64,000 nucleotides of DNA from the NCBI RefSeq assembly GCF_017745675.1, contig NZ_JAFLJM010000003.1:248001-312000 (forward strand). Reading direction: 5' to 3'. Below are positions 8,377 to 17,360 of this stretch, piece by piece. Both the position numbers and the translations under genes were made by a program. The notes under the pieces were generated by a model. It made no database searches. It saw nothing but the letters and a program-made list of their open reading frames with translations, and was not told where the DNA came from. The DNA comes from Alkalihalobacillus sp. BA299. GTDB taxonomy: Bacteria > Bacillota > Bacilli > Bacillales > Bacillaceae_F. The number at the start of each line of letters is the position of its first letter. Position 1 is the first letter of the stretch.

Positions 8377-9726
8377 CTAACCAATAATAATTCGCTCTGT
8401 TGGATATTTATAATGGCTTTTCGTTTCTTTTCGACGAATTGAAAATAGAAAAGCAATCAAGCCAACTCGTCCGATAAACATTAATATCATTAATATGAAT
8501 TGACTGGCTAGACTTAAATCAGCTGTGATCCCCATGGAAAGACCACACGTTCCGAAAGCGGATGCTGTTTCAAAAATAATTGCCATTAATGCAATATCAT
8601 TTCCATTTTCAAAAGCTGCTATCAAAATAACAGCACTGAATAATAATAAGATAAAAACACTCAAGACGATAAATGCTTTTTGACGATCTTCAGGGTGAAT
8701 CTCTCTGCCAAACACTTTAACATCGGATTTACCTAACGCAAAACTCCAAATCGTTAAAAACATGACAGCTAATGTCGTTGTTCGAATACCGCCACCTACG
8801 GAAGATGGGCTTGCTCCAATAATCATAAGACCCGAAATAAATAACAGTGTAGCTAAACTTAACTCGGATACGTCCATCGTAGCTAAACCACCGCTTCTAG
8901 CTGTTGCTGAATTAAACAAAGAAAAAAATAATTGCTGATGCCATGCTAACCCTTCATAAAAATGTCCTAATTCAAGCAACCAAATACCGATTACACCAAT
9001 TAAGAAAACAGCAAAATAAGTCGTTGTTGTTATCTTTGTAAATAAGCTAAATTTAAAGTTTGGATTTTCTTTTGAGAAGTATTCCCTTATTTCCAATAAA
9101 ACAGGAAAGCCTATCGCTCCTGCAAAAATGAGTAAGATCACGACAAGTTGAACGTAATAGTCATTTGCAAACGGTATTAAAGACTGACCTGTGATATCAA
9201 AACCAGCATTTGTAAATGCACTTAATGAAGCAAAAGCTCCTTGATAATAGGCTTCTCCAACCGTATCAAAATAACGAATATAATATGTACCTAGGATTAA
9301 GGCCCCAATTAACTCAATGATTAAGGCAACAAATAAAATACCTCTCATTAAATTAACAAGACCCGAAAATGTATTTTGGTTTTGATCAACCATAATGAGC
9401 ATCCGTTGTGATAAGATAATTTTTTTTCCAAACAACATCCAGACAAATGTTCCTAACGTCATAATACCAATGCCACCTAATTGAATTGCTAACGCCAAGA
9501 AAAAGATCCCAATATAACTGTATGTTTCTGGAACATTAACGACCGTTAAGCCCGTTACACTAACAGCACTTACAGAAGTAAATAACGCTTCTGAAAAGGT
9601 TAATTTTACACCTGCTTGCTGCGATATTGGTAAGTACAACAGGATACTAAAGAGAACCATTGCAATAATATATGACAATAATATAATTCGAAATGGTGTG
9701 AGAAACTGGTTTAGGGCTAATTTCAT
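8377..9726 (-). CDS. Ktr/Trk-type potassium uptake membrane subunit
   Basis: 449-residue polytopic protein of the TrkH/KtrB superfamily. Four pore-loop repeats are visible, each with the selectivity-filter glycine: AVSVTGLTVV, SAFTNAGFDI, NSATARSGGLAT and ASAFGTCGLSMG. Length equals that of KtrB/KtrD proteins (about 445-450). Such subunits form dimeric cation channels gated by a cytoplasmic RCK subunit (KtrA/KtrC), which is not encoded nearby. Whether it carries K+ alone or Na+/K+ cannot be told from sequence. It sits between yslB and sdhC, where B. subtilis has no gene. ATG follows GGAGG. Confidence 0.87.
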   Translation of the reverse strand: MKLALNQFLTPFRIILLSYIIAMVLFSILLYLPISQQAGVKLTFSEALFTSVSAVSVTGLTVVNVPETYSYIGIFFLALAIQLGGIGIMTLGTFVWMLFGKKIILSQRMLIMVDQNQNTFSGLVNLMRGILFVALIIELIGALILGTYYIRYFDTVGEAYYQGAFASLSAFTNAGFDITGQSLIPFANDYYVQLVVILLIFAGAIGFPVLLEIREYFSKENPNFKFSLFTKITTTTYFAVFLIGVIGIWLLELGHFYEGLAWHQQLFFSLFNSATARSGGLATMDVSELSLATLLFISGLMIIGASPSSVGGGIRTTTLAVMFLTIWSFALGKSDVKVFGREIHPEDRQKAFIVLSVFILLLFSAVILIAAFENGNDIALMAIIFETASAFGTCGLSMGITADLSLASQFILMILMFIGRVGLIAFLFSIRRKETKSHYKYPTERIIIG

Positions 9727-9864
9727 ACACTTTACCTCCGCATTCTTTCGCGGTTTAGTATACCATGATTAATTTTAGAAAGTAAATTTAAAATCCAACA
9801 AATTGAACATAGAGAAAAACGAAATGAGTGATTATAATAAGTAATAAGAGAGGGGTTTACATAA

Positions 9865-10290
9865 ATGAAGAAAACTGAGCAAATCTTATTTAATAGTGAG
9901 CAAGCCGTTCCATTACTTGGTCACCATTTAATTCGAAATGTTCTCATGTCTAATTTATTAGGAAAAGACCATGAAAATATTTTGTACTGGGCTGGAAAAA
10001 GTATTGCTAGGGAATATCCACAAGAAAATATTGAAGCAGTTATCGACTTTTTTTCCAAAGTCGGCTGGGGAGAGCTTTCGCTTATAAAAGAAAAAAAAGA
10101 TGAAATAAACCTACAACTCGTTTCACCTTACCATAAAGAAAAGATTACAGTAACTTACCAATTAGAAGCAGGATTTTTAGCTCAACAAATGGAGAGCCAA
10201 AAGAAGCTAATGACTGAAGCAATTGTCCAAGAAAAAAAAGATAAAGTACTAATAACCTTAAAATGGGATTTGAAAGACCCAACAGAATAA
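9865..10290 (+). CDS. yslB: YslB family protein (DUF2507), unknown function
   Basis: 141-residue soluble protein of the V4R-like DUF2507 family, divergent from the sdh side and convergent with lysC as in B. subtilis. Recognisable segments are VPLLGHHLIRNVLM, ILYWAGKSIAREYP and FLAQQMESQ. No catalytic motif is apparent. The ATG follows GAGAGGGG. It shares a bidirectional terminator with lysC. Family assignment rests on sequence and position; the function is not known. Confidence 0.85.
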   Translation: MKKTEQILFNSEQAVPLLGHHLIRNVLMSNLLGKDHENILYWAGKSIAREYPQENIEAVIDFFSKVGWGELSLIKEKKDEINLQLVSPYHKEKITVTYQLEAGFLAQQMESQKKLMTEAIVQEKKDKVLITLKWDLKDPTE

Positions 10291-10291
10291 G

Positions 10292-10327
10292 AAAATGGCT
10301 TAGAGGCAAATCTCTAAGCCATTTTTT
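10292..10327. terminator. Bidirectional terminator between yslB and lysC
   Basis: AAAATGGCTTAGAG pairs with CTCTAAGCCATTTT around a 6-base loop. A T run follows on the plus strand and another on the minus strand, so it can end both convergent transcripts. Confidence 0.92.
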
Positions 10328-10341
10328 AGTGATAAACATTA

Positions 10342-11571
10342 TTACACCATTACTTCTTGTTCTTCAAGTTGAAATGCTCGATGAAGGGCTTCAACTGCAG
10401 GAACCATTATACCTTCTTCTACTAGAGCTGACACCTTAATTTCTGATGTACTAACCATCTTAATTAAAATCTCATGTTCCGCTAATATCTTAAACATTTG
10501 TGCAGCCACACCTGGATTAGAAACCATCCCTGAGCCGACGATAGAGACTTTTGCTAGGTCTCCTTCATGAGTTAATTCAGTAAATTGAAGCTCATCTTTG
10601 TGATCATTCAAAACGGCTAATGCCTCTTCAAGCAAAGAGCGGCTTGTCGAAAAAGAAAGGCTTGTTTTTTCTTCAGCTGTTTGATTTTGGATAATTATAT
10701 CTACATTAATTCCGTGCTCTGATAATAATGTAAAGACATTAGATAGTGTTTCGATTTTGTTTGGTAACCCTGAAACCGTAATTTTCGTCACATCGTTCTC
10801 AAATGCAATTCCTCGTACAACTAAATTTTGTTCCATTGAAACTTCCTCCTCAATTATCGTCCCTACTTCCTCAACCATACTTGAAGCGACCATTAATTTA
10901 ACTTGATAATTTTTTGCAAATTCTACCGCTCTCGGATGGAGTACACCTGCTCCTAAGTTAGCCATTTCTAACATTTCATCATAAGAAATTGAATGCAATT
11001 TTCTTGCACCATCAATATAACGAGGATCTGTCGTATAAACTCCTGTTACATCTGTGTATATATCGCATCGCTCAGCTTTTAGAGCAGCTGCTAATGCAAC
11101 TGCTGTCGTATCTGAACCACCTCTTCCAAGCGTAGTAATTTCGCCGTGCTCTGAGAAGCCTTGGAAACCAGCGACGATAACAACATTTCCTAAAGAAAGT
11201 TGCGCTTCAACCTTATCAGTTTGAATATCAAGGATTCGCGCATTCCCATGACTTTCTTCTGTCACAATACCTGCTTGCCATCCTGTCATCGAGATCGCAC
11301 CTAAACCTCTTTTTTGTAGCGCCATCGCTAGTAAGGAAATGGTTACTTGCTCTCCTGTAGTTAAAAGCATATCCATTTCTCGTTTACTTGGCTTTTCCGA
11401 AATTTCTGATGCTAATTTTACTAGTTGATCAGTTGTTTTCCCCATTGCAGAAACGACGACAACGACTTGATTTCCTTGTTCTACCGTTTTAGCAACACGC
11501 CCAGCGACATGCTCAATTCGTTCTACAGAACCAACGGATGTACCACCATATTTTTGTACTATAATTGACAT
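10342..11571 (-). CDS. lysC: Aspartate kinase, lysine-sensitive type (aspartokinase II)
   Basis: 409-residue cytoplasmic kinase that phosphorylates aspartate, the first step to diaminopimelate/lysine, threonine and methionine. The N-terminus [13 protein letters not shown] is the kinase signature, followed by [19 protein letters not shown] and [12 protein letters not shown]. Two C-terminal ACT domains begin near residue 265 ([21 protein letters not shown]). I chose the ATG giving MSIIVQK, 8 bases after AAAGGA; one three codons upstream overlaps that site. An internal start for the beta subunit, as in B. subtilis, is plausible but unmarked. Expression should be controlled by the lysine riboswitch upstream. 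Confidence 0.95.
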   Translation of the reverse strand: MSIIVQKYGGTSVGSVERIEHVAGRVAKTVEQGNQVVVVVSAMGKTTDQLVKLASEISEKPSKREMDMLLTTGEQVTISLLAMALQKRGLGAISMTGWQAGIVTEESHGNARILDIQTDKVEAQLSLGNVVIVAGFQGFSEHGEITTLGRGGSDTTAVALAAALKAERCDIYTDVTGVYTTDPRYIDGARKLHSISYDEMLEMANLGAGVLHPRAVEFAKNYQVKLMVASSMVEEVGTIIEEEVSMEQNLVVRGIAFENDVTKITVSGLPNKIETLSNVFTLLSEHGINVDIIIQNQTAEEKTSLSFSTSRSLLEEALAVLNDHKDELQFTELTHEGDLAKVSIVGSGMVSNPGVAAQMFKILAEHEILIKMVSTSEIKVSALVEEGIMVPAVEALHRAFQLEEQEVMV

Positions 11572-11597
11572 TTTTTTCATCCTTTCTAAAAGTGGTT

Positions 11598-11882
11598 GTT
11601 CAAAAAGTTAAGGAACTTATTGTACCTGCGTCTTCTAGTCTACTCTTTGAAGAAAGCTTCCTCGGTACATGTTAGCTAAGAAGAAACTGCAGCGTAGTAT
11701 ACATGCTGTCGATGAAAGAACTTCGACTAAGAACCCCACGTCCTGCGGGAACGTCGAAGTCACCACATCCTGTGGAAGCTCGTTGGCTTGCTTCTGCGTT
11801 ACTCATGTATTAATTACCATACACTGCGCTCCTCATAGCTACGCCTCGACCTTCTCGGCCCTTTTTGTCCTCCTTTTTGAAC
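11598..11882. repeat. Family C repeat, long variant, in the lysC leader
   Basis: It starts GTTCAAAAAG and ends CTTTTTGAAC, a perfect 10-bp terminal inverted repeat. Its right part matches, in reverse orientation, the shorter family C copies at 18949, 34890 and 51651. The left part is unique to this copy and holds small stems (CTTCGAC with GTCGAAG; CCACA with TGTGG). It lies between the riboswitch terminator and lysC, so it is transcribed in the lysC mRNA. Short open frames here are not genes. Confidence 0.88.
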
Positions 11883-11905
11883 GAATTTTGTAAAGGAGAA
11901 AGAAA

Positions 11906-11946
11906 ACAAAAAAGCAACAGAAAAGGAAAAGTCCTCACTGTTGCTT
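11906..11946 (-). terminator. Riboswitch-controlled terminator of lysC
   Basis: On the minus strand GCAACAG pairs with CTGTTGC, followed by six T. It lies immediately after the lysine aptamer and would be its off-state expression platform. Confidence 0.88.
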
Positions 11947-11958
11947 GGAATACCAAAA

Positions 11959-12163
11959 GGTAATAGTTGTTCCCTTGCTCCGTGAGATAGTTCTCCACAC
12001 AACTTTTGGGTTGGTTGCGTGACAGCCCTGTACTTATTCAATACAGGTCCAGCATTAAGAGAGATGAGACTCTCAACACTTCGGCGAATTCCCCTTTCAG
12101 CAAAATTCTTCGGACCCCATCTTCCTCACTTTGCTTACTCTTGGTTTTCGCACCTCTACCACC
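11959..12163 (-). promoter_or_regulatory. Lysine riboswitch (L-box) aptamer
   Basis: The minus strand carries the L-box core in order: AGAGGTGCG, AAGAGTA, GCTGAAAGGGGA, GCCGAAG, TGTATTGAATAAGTACAGG, GCTGTCAC and GAGAACTATCTCA. P1 closes as GGTGGTAG with CTATTACC. The pattern closely follows the B. subtilis lysC leader. Lysine binding should favour the terminator at 11906-11946 and reduce lysC expression. Confidence 0.96.
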
Positions 12164-12200
12164 ACTTCATTTAGAAGTACGGTATATTTAATTGTCCTTT

Positions 12201-12229
12201 ATTTTATCAGAACACATTGAATATGACAA
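12201..12229 (-). promoter_or_regulatory. Sigma-A promoter of lysC
   Basis: TTGTCA (12224-12229) and TAAAAT (12201-12206) are separated by exactly 17 bases and would start transcription about 30 bases before the aptamer. The -35 box abuts the uvrC stop codon. Confidence 0.82.
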
Positions 12230-14014
12230 TTATTTTTTGTTCCCATCACTATTTAATACCTGAAGAATTTCGGTTGCTACTTTTTCTGGAATTTTTATTT
12301 CCTTAAAGTCTTCAATTGAAGCTTCTTTCATTTTCTTGATGGAACCAAAGTGTTTGAGTAGTTTCCTTCGTCTTTTTTCACCGACTCCTGGTATGTCATC
12401 AAGAACTGAAGTAAAAAGAGTTTTACTACGAGCCTGCCGGTGAAATGTAATGGCAAAACGGTGCACCTCATCTTGAATTCGTTGTAAAAGGTAAAATTCA
12501 TGGCTATCTCTTTTTAAAGGAACGATCTCTGGAGGATCTCCCATTAAAAGCTGTGATGTTCGATGTTTGTCATCCTTTGCTAAACCACATACTGGGATTG
12601 ATAGTCCTAGTTGATCTTCTAGAACGCTTTGCGCGGCTGCAATTTGCCCTTTTCCTCCATCAATGACTATTAAGTCTGGTAATGGCCCATTTTCTTTCAA
12701 TAGACGTAAATACCGGCGATAGATGACTTCTCGCATGGAAGCATAATCATCAGGACCTTTCACATCCTTAATCTTATACTTTCGATAATCTTTTTTGCTC
12801 GGTTTTCCATCGACAAAGGAAATCATTGCTGAAACAGGGTCTGTTCCTTGAATATTAGAATTATCAAACGCTTCTATACGATATGGAGTGGAAATACAAA
12901 GTGCTTTTCCAAGGTTTTCAACTGCTTTAATCGTTCGTTCTTCATTTCTTTCAATAAGTGTAAATTTTTCTTTCAGTGCTACTTCAGCATTTTTCTTAGC
13001 CAAATTTAACAGTTCTTTTTTCTTACCTCTTTTTGGTTGAACAACTTTTACGGATAGCAATTGTTCGACTAAATCAGCTTCAACTTCGTCAGGTACGAGA
13101 ATTTCTGAAGGCTTCACATGCTCCTTCTTTAAATAAAACTGCCCAATAAATGTGAGAACATCATCGAGTGGCTCTTGGTAAAATGGAAACATGGAAACAT
13201 CCCTTTCAATCAACTTCCCTTGTCTTACAAAAAAGACTTGAATACACATCCATCCTTTATCATATGCGTAGGCAAAAACATCACGATCCACTTTGTCATT
13301 GATCGACATTTTTTGCTTTTCCATGACCGTTTCCATTTGCTGAATTAAATCCCTTAGTTCCTTGGCACGTTCAAATTTTAAATCTTCTGCAGCTTTATGC
13401 ATTTTTTCAAAAAGTGCATTTTTCACTACTTCATGCCCATATTTTAAAAACCTTGTAATTTCTTGAACCATCTCTTGATTTTGGTCTTTCGTTACTTCTT
13501 GAACACAAGGGGCTAAACACTGACCAATATGATAATACAGACAGACCCGGTCTGGTAATGTACTACATTTTCGTAATGGATAAAGTCTGTCAAGAAGCTT
13601 TTTCGTTTCATTAGCCGCCCCTGCATTTGGATATGGTCCAAAATATTTTCCTCCATCCTTCTTCACATTCCGAGTAGTAATTAGACGAGGATGTTCTTCA
13701 GACGTTATTTTCAAATATGGGTATGATTTATCATCCTTTAACATCACATTATATTTCGGATCGTGCTTCTTGATTAAATTCATTTCTAATATAAGTGCTT
13801 CTATGTTAGAGGATGTAATAATATATTCAAAATCAGCAATTTCACTTACGAGTCGCTGCGTTTTTGCATCATGAGTTCCAGTAAAATAGGAACGAACTCG
13901 ATTTTTAAGAACTTTAGCTTTCCCGACATATATGATCGTTCCTTGACGATCTTTCATTAAGTAACAACCTGGTTGATCAGGAAGCACTGCTAATTTTTCT
14001 TTTAAAGTCGACAT
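12230..14014 (-). CDS. uvrC: Excinuclease ABC subunit C
   Basis: 594-residue nuclease of nucleotide excision repair, which makes both incisions around a lesion bound by UvrB. An N-terminal GIY-YIG domain ([20 protein letters not shown]) is followed by a UVR segment that binds UvrB ([18 protein letters not shown], near residue 200). The C-terminal RNase H-like nuclease includes [17 protein letters not shown] and IVIDGGKGQ, then a helix-hairpin-helix ([20 protein letters not shown]). The ATG giving MSTLKEKL follows GGGAGGA; an upstream in-frame TTG has none. Length fits B. subtilis UvrC (598). Confidence 0.96.
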   Translation of the reverse strand: MSTLKEKLAVLPDQPGCYLMKDRQGTIIYVGKAKVLKNRVRSYFTGTHDAKTQRLVSEIADFEYIITSSNIEALILEMNLIKKHDPKYNVMLKDDKSYPYLKITSEEHPRLITTRNVKKDGGKYFGPYPNAGAANETKKLLDRLYPLRKCSTLPDRVCLYYHIGQCLAPCVQEVTKDQNQEMVQEITRFLKYGHEVVKNALFEKMHKAAEDLKFERAKELRDLIQQMETVMEKQKMSINDKVDRDVFAYAYDKGWMCIQVFFVRQGKLIERDVSMFPFYQEPLDDVLTFIGQFYLKKEHVKPSEILVPDEVEADLVEQLLSVKVVQPKRGKKKELLNLAKKNAEVALKEKFTLIERNEERTIKAVENLGKALCISTPYRIEAFDNSNIQGTDPVSAMISFVDGKPSKKDYRKYKIKDVKGPDDYASMREVIYRRYLRLLKENGPLPDLIVIDGGKGQIAAAQSVLEDQLGLSIPVCGLAKDDKHRTSQLLMGDPPEIVPLKRDSHEFYLLQRIQDEVHRFAITFHRQARSKTLFTSVLDDIPGVGEKRRRKLLKHFGSIKKMKEASIEDFKEIKIPEKVATEILQVLNSDGNKK

Positions 14015-14105
14015 ACCAATTTCCTCCCTCCTCTCTATTGTTCTCAAAAGAAGGTAATTTTGCAACAAAATAGTCTATGATTTTATAACCATTATATTAA
14101 AAACC

Positions 14106-14142
14106 AAAACCGCATTGGAACTCAACTTCCAGTGCGGTTTTT
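14106..14142. terminator. Hairpin terminator upstream of uvrC
   Basis: AAAACCGCA pairs with TGCGGTTTT, with a further GGAA/TTCC step inside. It can act on either strand and separates trxA from uvrC transcription. The 14.01-14.38 kb interval holds no gene. Confidence 0.75.
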
Positions 14143-14272
14143 AATGATTGTTGTCACTTTTACTCAAGCATATGAATTATTATTAAGGATTTCATTTGTT
14201 TCATATCTTGGCGGACACCATTTTAAATGGATCTTAACAAAATAGATGTACATTTAATTTTTATTTTTGCTG

Positions 14273-14310
14273 TAAAAAAGAGACGAAAACCAGTACGATT
14301 TCCGTCTCTA
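14273..14310 (-). terminator. Terminator of trxA
   Basis: On the minus strand AGAGACG pairs with CGTCTCT and is followed by six T, about 70 bases after the trxA stop. Confidence 0.8.
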
Positions 14311-14377
14311 ATTGCTATGATTTTTAAAGTTTTCTCCCTCTGTTTTGAACTCTTTAGCAGAAGGCAGAGACTTTTTA

Positions 14378-14692
14378 TTATAAGTGTTTATTTAACAGCT
14401 CAACAAGTGCTTCTTTCGGTTGGAAGCCAACTACTTGATCAACTTTTTCACCGTTTTTGAAAACCATTAACGTAGGAATACTCATTACACCAAACTTACC
14501 TGCTGTTTCTTGGTTCTCATCTACGTCTAATTTAACGATTTTTACTTTCTCGCCCATTTCCTCATCTAATTCAGTTAAAACTGGAGCGATCATTTTACAA
14601 GGTCCGCACCACGGAGCCCAGAAGTCCGCTAAAACAACACCTTCACCAGTTTCAGTTGCAAAATTTTGATCAGTACCATTTACAATTGCCAT
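14378..14692 (-). CDS. trxA: Thioredoxin
   Basis: 104-residue cytoplasmic thiol-disulfide reductant with the active site [13 protein letters not shown] (WCGPC at residues 28-32) and the cis-proline loop in MSIPTLMVF. Full-length single-domain thioredoxin fold, strong AGGAGG-type site before the ATG. Its place between etfA and uvrC matches B. subtilis, where trxA is the essential thioredoxin. It has its own promoter and terminator here. Confidence 0.97.
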   Translation of the reverse strand: MAIVNGTDQNFATETGEGVVLADFWAPWCGPCKMIAPVLTELDEEMGEKVKIVKLDVDENQETAGKFGVMSIPTLMVFKNGEKVDQVVGFQPKEALVELLNKHL

Positions 14693-14734
14693 TATTTTTT
14701 TCCTCCTTATAATCCAACTTCTTCTACAAAAAGA

Positions 14735-14740
14735 ATTATA
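14735..14740 (-). promoter_or_regulatory. Extended -10 promoter element of trxA
   Basis: TGGTATAAT on the minus strand is an extended -10 box (TGnTATAAT) about 40 bases before the trxA start. No good -35 hexamer is visible 17 bases upstream. Confidence 0.5.
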
Positions 14741-14855
14741 CCATTACGGTATTCTGAATGCTATTATGTTGCTCACACATGTATCATACCCTTTTCTCGA
14801 AAAAATAAAGCGTATCTAATGATTACGAAATGGATAAATGCGTATATCTAATCAA

Positions 14856-15002
14856 GAAAAGCGCAAGCACCCGTTTACCGACGTACGGACTGGACTGAAC
14901 CGCAGGAGATAAAGGAAACACGGCGAGTGTTAACGAGGCGATGTTGACTTATCGTACGGAGGTGAGGGAAGTCTCGCTAGTCGGTGGGCGCTGCAGCTAG
15001 AC
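14856..15002. repeat. Family A repeat module
   Basis: A 147-bp copy beginning GAAAAGCGCAAGCACCCG and ending CTGCAGCTAGACA. The arm ACCGAC near the left end is matched by GTCGGT near the right end, whereas the 4298 copies pair AGCG with CGCT there. It is followed directly by the family B array. Confidence 0.92.
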
Positions 15003-15007
15003 AATAA

Positions 15008-15503
15008 GAAAAGCGGAAGGTGTCTGCTTATCGGCGACAAGCGCTGGAGGGCCAGCAATTAGTGTCCTGACTTTTGGACACGTTTGATGGACCGAAGCGA
15101 CCTCGAGCCGATGACACCTGCAGCTAGACAAGAAAAGCGGAAGGTGTCTGTTTATCGGCGACAAGCGCTGGAGGACCAGCAATTAGTGTCTTGACTTTTA
15201 GACACGTTTGATGGACCGAAGCGACCTCGAGCCGATGACACCTGCAGCTAGACAAGAAAAGCGGAAGGTGTCTGTTTATCGGCGACAAGCGCTGGAGGAC
15301 CAGCAATTAGTGTCTTGACTTTTAGACACGTTTGATGGACCGAAGCGACCTCGAGCCGATGACACCTGCAGCTAGACAAGAAAAGCGGAAGGTGTCTGTT
15401 TATCGGCGACAAGCGCTAGAGGGCCAGCAATTAGTGTCTTGACTTTTAGACACGTTTGATGGACCGAAGCGACCTCGAGCCGATGACACCTGAAGCTAGA
15501 CAT
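15008..15503. repeat. Family B repeat, four tandem modules (period 124 bp)
   Basis: GAAAAGCGGAAGGTGTCTG starts at 15008, 15132, 15256 and 15380. Each module has an outer stem GGTGTC with GACACC and an inner stem GTGTCY with RGACAC. Module 1 pairs GTGTCC with GGACAC, the other three GTGTCT with AGACAC. The array ends beside the etfA terminator. Two 60-codon frames in it are repeat artefacts. Confidence 0.95.
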
Positions 15504-15532
15504 CCTCGAAATTTAAACTTTCTTATTCTTTT

Positions 15533-15560
15533 AAAAACCGCCTCTATGTAGAGACGGTTC
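15533..15560 (-). terminator. Terminator of the fadR-fadB-etfBA gene group
   Basis: AACCGTCTCT pairs with AGAGGCGGTT around a 4-base loop, then five T on the minus strand, directly after etfA. Confidence 0.88.
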
Positions 15561-15574
15561 GGTCAAATTTAATA

Positions 15575-16549
15575 TTAAGAAACAACTGCTTTTTTCAGTT
15601 CTTCTGTTAATAATGGCACAACTTCAAATAAATCGCCCACAATACCGTAATCGGCTACTTCAAAGATCGGTGCCTCAGGGTCTTTGTTAACGGCAACGAT
15701 CACTTTTGAGTTAGACATCCCCGCTAAGTGTTGGATGGCTCCTGAAATCCCGAATGCAAAGTAAAGGTCAGGTGTTACGACTTTACCTGTTTGACCGATT
15801 TGCAGCGAATAATCGCAATATTCTGCGTCACACGCACCACGCGATGCACCGACTGCAGCTCCTAGTACTTCTGCAAGCTCTTCAAGCGGTTTGAAACCAT
15901 CCGCACTTTTCACCCCACGACCACCTGCAACGACAATCTTAGCTTCTGAAAGGTCTACGCCGCCTGTTGCTTTACGAACCACTTCTTTAATGACTGTACG
16001 GAGGTCTTTAATTTCTACGGTTACATTTCCAATATCTCCAGTACGAGACTCATCGATTTCAAGTGGAGTAATGTTATTTGGACGAATCGTAACTAAAATT
16101 GTTCCTTCTCCTACTTGCTTCTTCTCAAATGCTTTCCCCGAATAGATCGGACGAGTAAAGACAGGCTCGCCACCATCCACTTCAATGCTTACAACATCAG
16201 ATACTAGACCTGCGTTTAATTTCGCAGCGATACGAGGAGATACATCTTTTCCTAAAGCTGTATGTCCCATGACAACACCCTCTGGTTGCTCAACATCCAT
16301 CACTTGCAGGATTGCCTGTTGGTATGCGTCAGTTGTAAATGCTTTTAAATCAGCGTGTTCAACTTTCACAACACGATCAGCACCGTAATGGATCATTACG
16401 TTCGCTTGCTCGCCTACTGTTTCACCAAATAATGCAGCAACGACCTCTCCACCATCTGCAATTCGTTTGGCTGCCGCTATGGCTTCAAATGAAACGTTAC
16501 GAAGTTCTCCGTCACGAATTTCTCCTAAAACTAATACTTTTTTTGCCAT
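15575..16549 (-). CDS. etfA: Electron transfer flavoprotein alpha subunit
   Basis: 324-residue subunit that, with EtfB, accepts electrons from acyl-CoA dehydrogenases and passes them to the quinone pool. The C-terminal FAD-binding signature is clear: [47 protein letters not shown] and INKDPEA-type [10 protein letters not shown]. Length matches B. subtilis EtfA (325). It is 14 bases downstream of etfB, and a terminator follows. Confidence 0.96.
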   Translation of the reverse strand: MAKKVLVLGEIRDGELRNVSFEAIAAAKRIADGGEVVAALFGETVGEQANVMIHYGADRVVKVEHADLKAFTTDAYQQAILQVMDVEQPEGVVMGHTALGKDVSPRIAAKLNAGLVSDVVSIEVDGGEPVFTRPIYSGKAFEKKQVGEGTILVTIRPNNITPLEIDESRTGDIGNVTVEIKDLRTVIKEVVRKATGGVDLSEAKIVVAGGRGVKSADGFKPLEELAEVLGAAVGASRGACDAEYCDYSLQIGQTGKVVTPDLYFAFGISGAIQHLAGMSNSKVIVAVNKDPEAPIFEVADYGIVGDLFEVVPLLTEELKKAVVS

Positions 16550-16563
16550 GTTGATCCCCCCAA

Positions 16564-17334
16564 TTATATGACTTTCGCTTCAGACTTTAATAATGAAACA
16601 AGTTCTCTAACTTGAGCATCGATTTCGCCTTCAAGAATTTTACCAGCTTGTTTTTGTGGCGGCAGGAAGATTTCTACCGTTTTCGTTTTTGCTTCTACAT
16701 CTTCTTCTTCTAAATCAAGGTCATCTAAATCAAGTGTTTCTAATGGCTTTTTCTTTGCTTTCATAATTCCCGGAAGAGACGGATAGCGCGGCTCATTTAA
16801 ACCTTGTTGAGCTGTAACAAGTACTGGTAAAGTGACTTCAACTGTTTCTTCATCACCTTCAACATCGCGTACGATCGTCGCTTTATTTCCATCAACAGAA
16901 AGCTTTGTGATCGTAGTCACTTGTGGAATTCCCAACATTTCTGCAACACGAGGTCCAACTTGTCCTGAACCACCATCTACTGCTACGTTACCTCCCAAGA
17001 TAATATCAATCTCTTGATCTTTTAAGTAAGTTGCAAGGAGCGTAGCTGTTGTATATTGATCAGTTGCTTCCACTTCTTCACTATCGATGAGTACTGCTTT
17101 ATCTGCACCCATCGCTAAAGCTGTACGCAGTTCTTTTTCAGCATCTTCAGTTCCTACAGTGACAACTGTAACTTCCCCACCATGCTCATCACGTAATACG
17201 ATTGCTTCTTCAATTGCATACTCATCATAAGGGTTAATGATGAACTCAGCTCCGCTGTCATCAATTTGTCCACCATTGATCGTAATTTTCTCTTCAGTAT
17301 CAAAGGTGCGTTTCATAATAACGAAAATATTCAT
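16564..17334 (-). CDS. etfB: Electron transfer flavoprotein beta subunit
   Basis: 256-residue partner of EtfA with an adenine-nucleotide-binding fold. Characteristic segments are NPYDEYAIEEAIVLRDEHGG, LAMGADKAVLID, GNVAVDGGSGQVGPRVAEML and NEPRYPSLPGIMKAKKKPLE. The ATG follows GGGAGGG. It lies 26 bases after fadB, so fadB-etfB-etfA are probably co-transcribed. Typical full length. Confidence 0.96.
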   Translation of the reverse strand: MNIFVIMKRTFDTEEKITINGGQIDDSGAEFIINPYDEYAIEEAIVLRDEHGGEVTVVTVGTEDAEKELRTALAMGADKAVLIDSEEVEATDQYTTATLLATYLKDQEIDIILGGNVAVDGGSGQVGPRVAEMLGIPQVTTITKLSVDGNKATIVRDVEGDEETVEVTLPVLVTAQQGLNEPRYPSLPGIMKAKKKPLETLDLDDLDLEEEDVEAKTKTVEIFLPPQKQAGKILEGEIDAQVRELVSLLKSEAKVI

Positions 17335-17360
17335 TATATTCCCTCCCTAAAATAATTAAC

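Noticed and set aside
11669-12191. Several 60-75 codon frames around the lysC leader
   Set aside because: They overlap the lysine riboswitch, its terminator and the family C repeat on both strands and lack ribosome binding sites.
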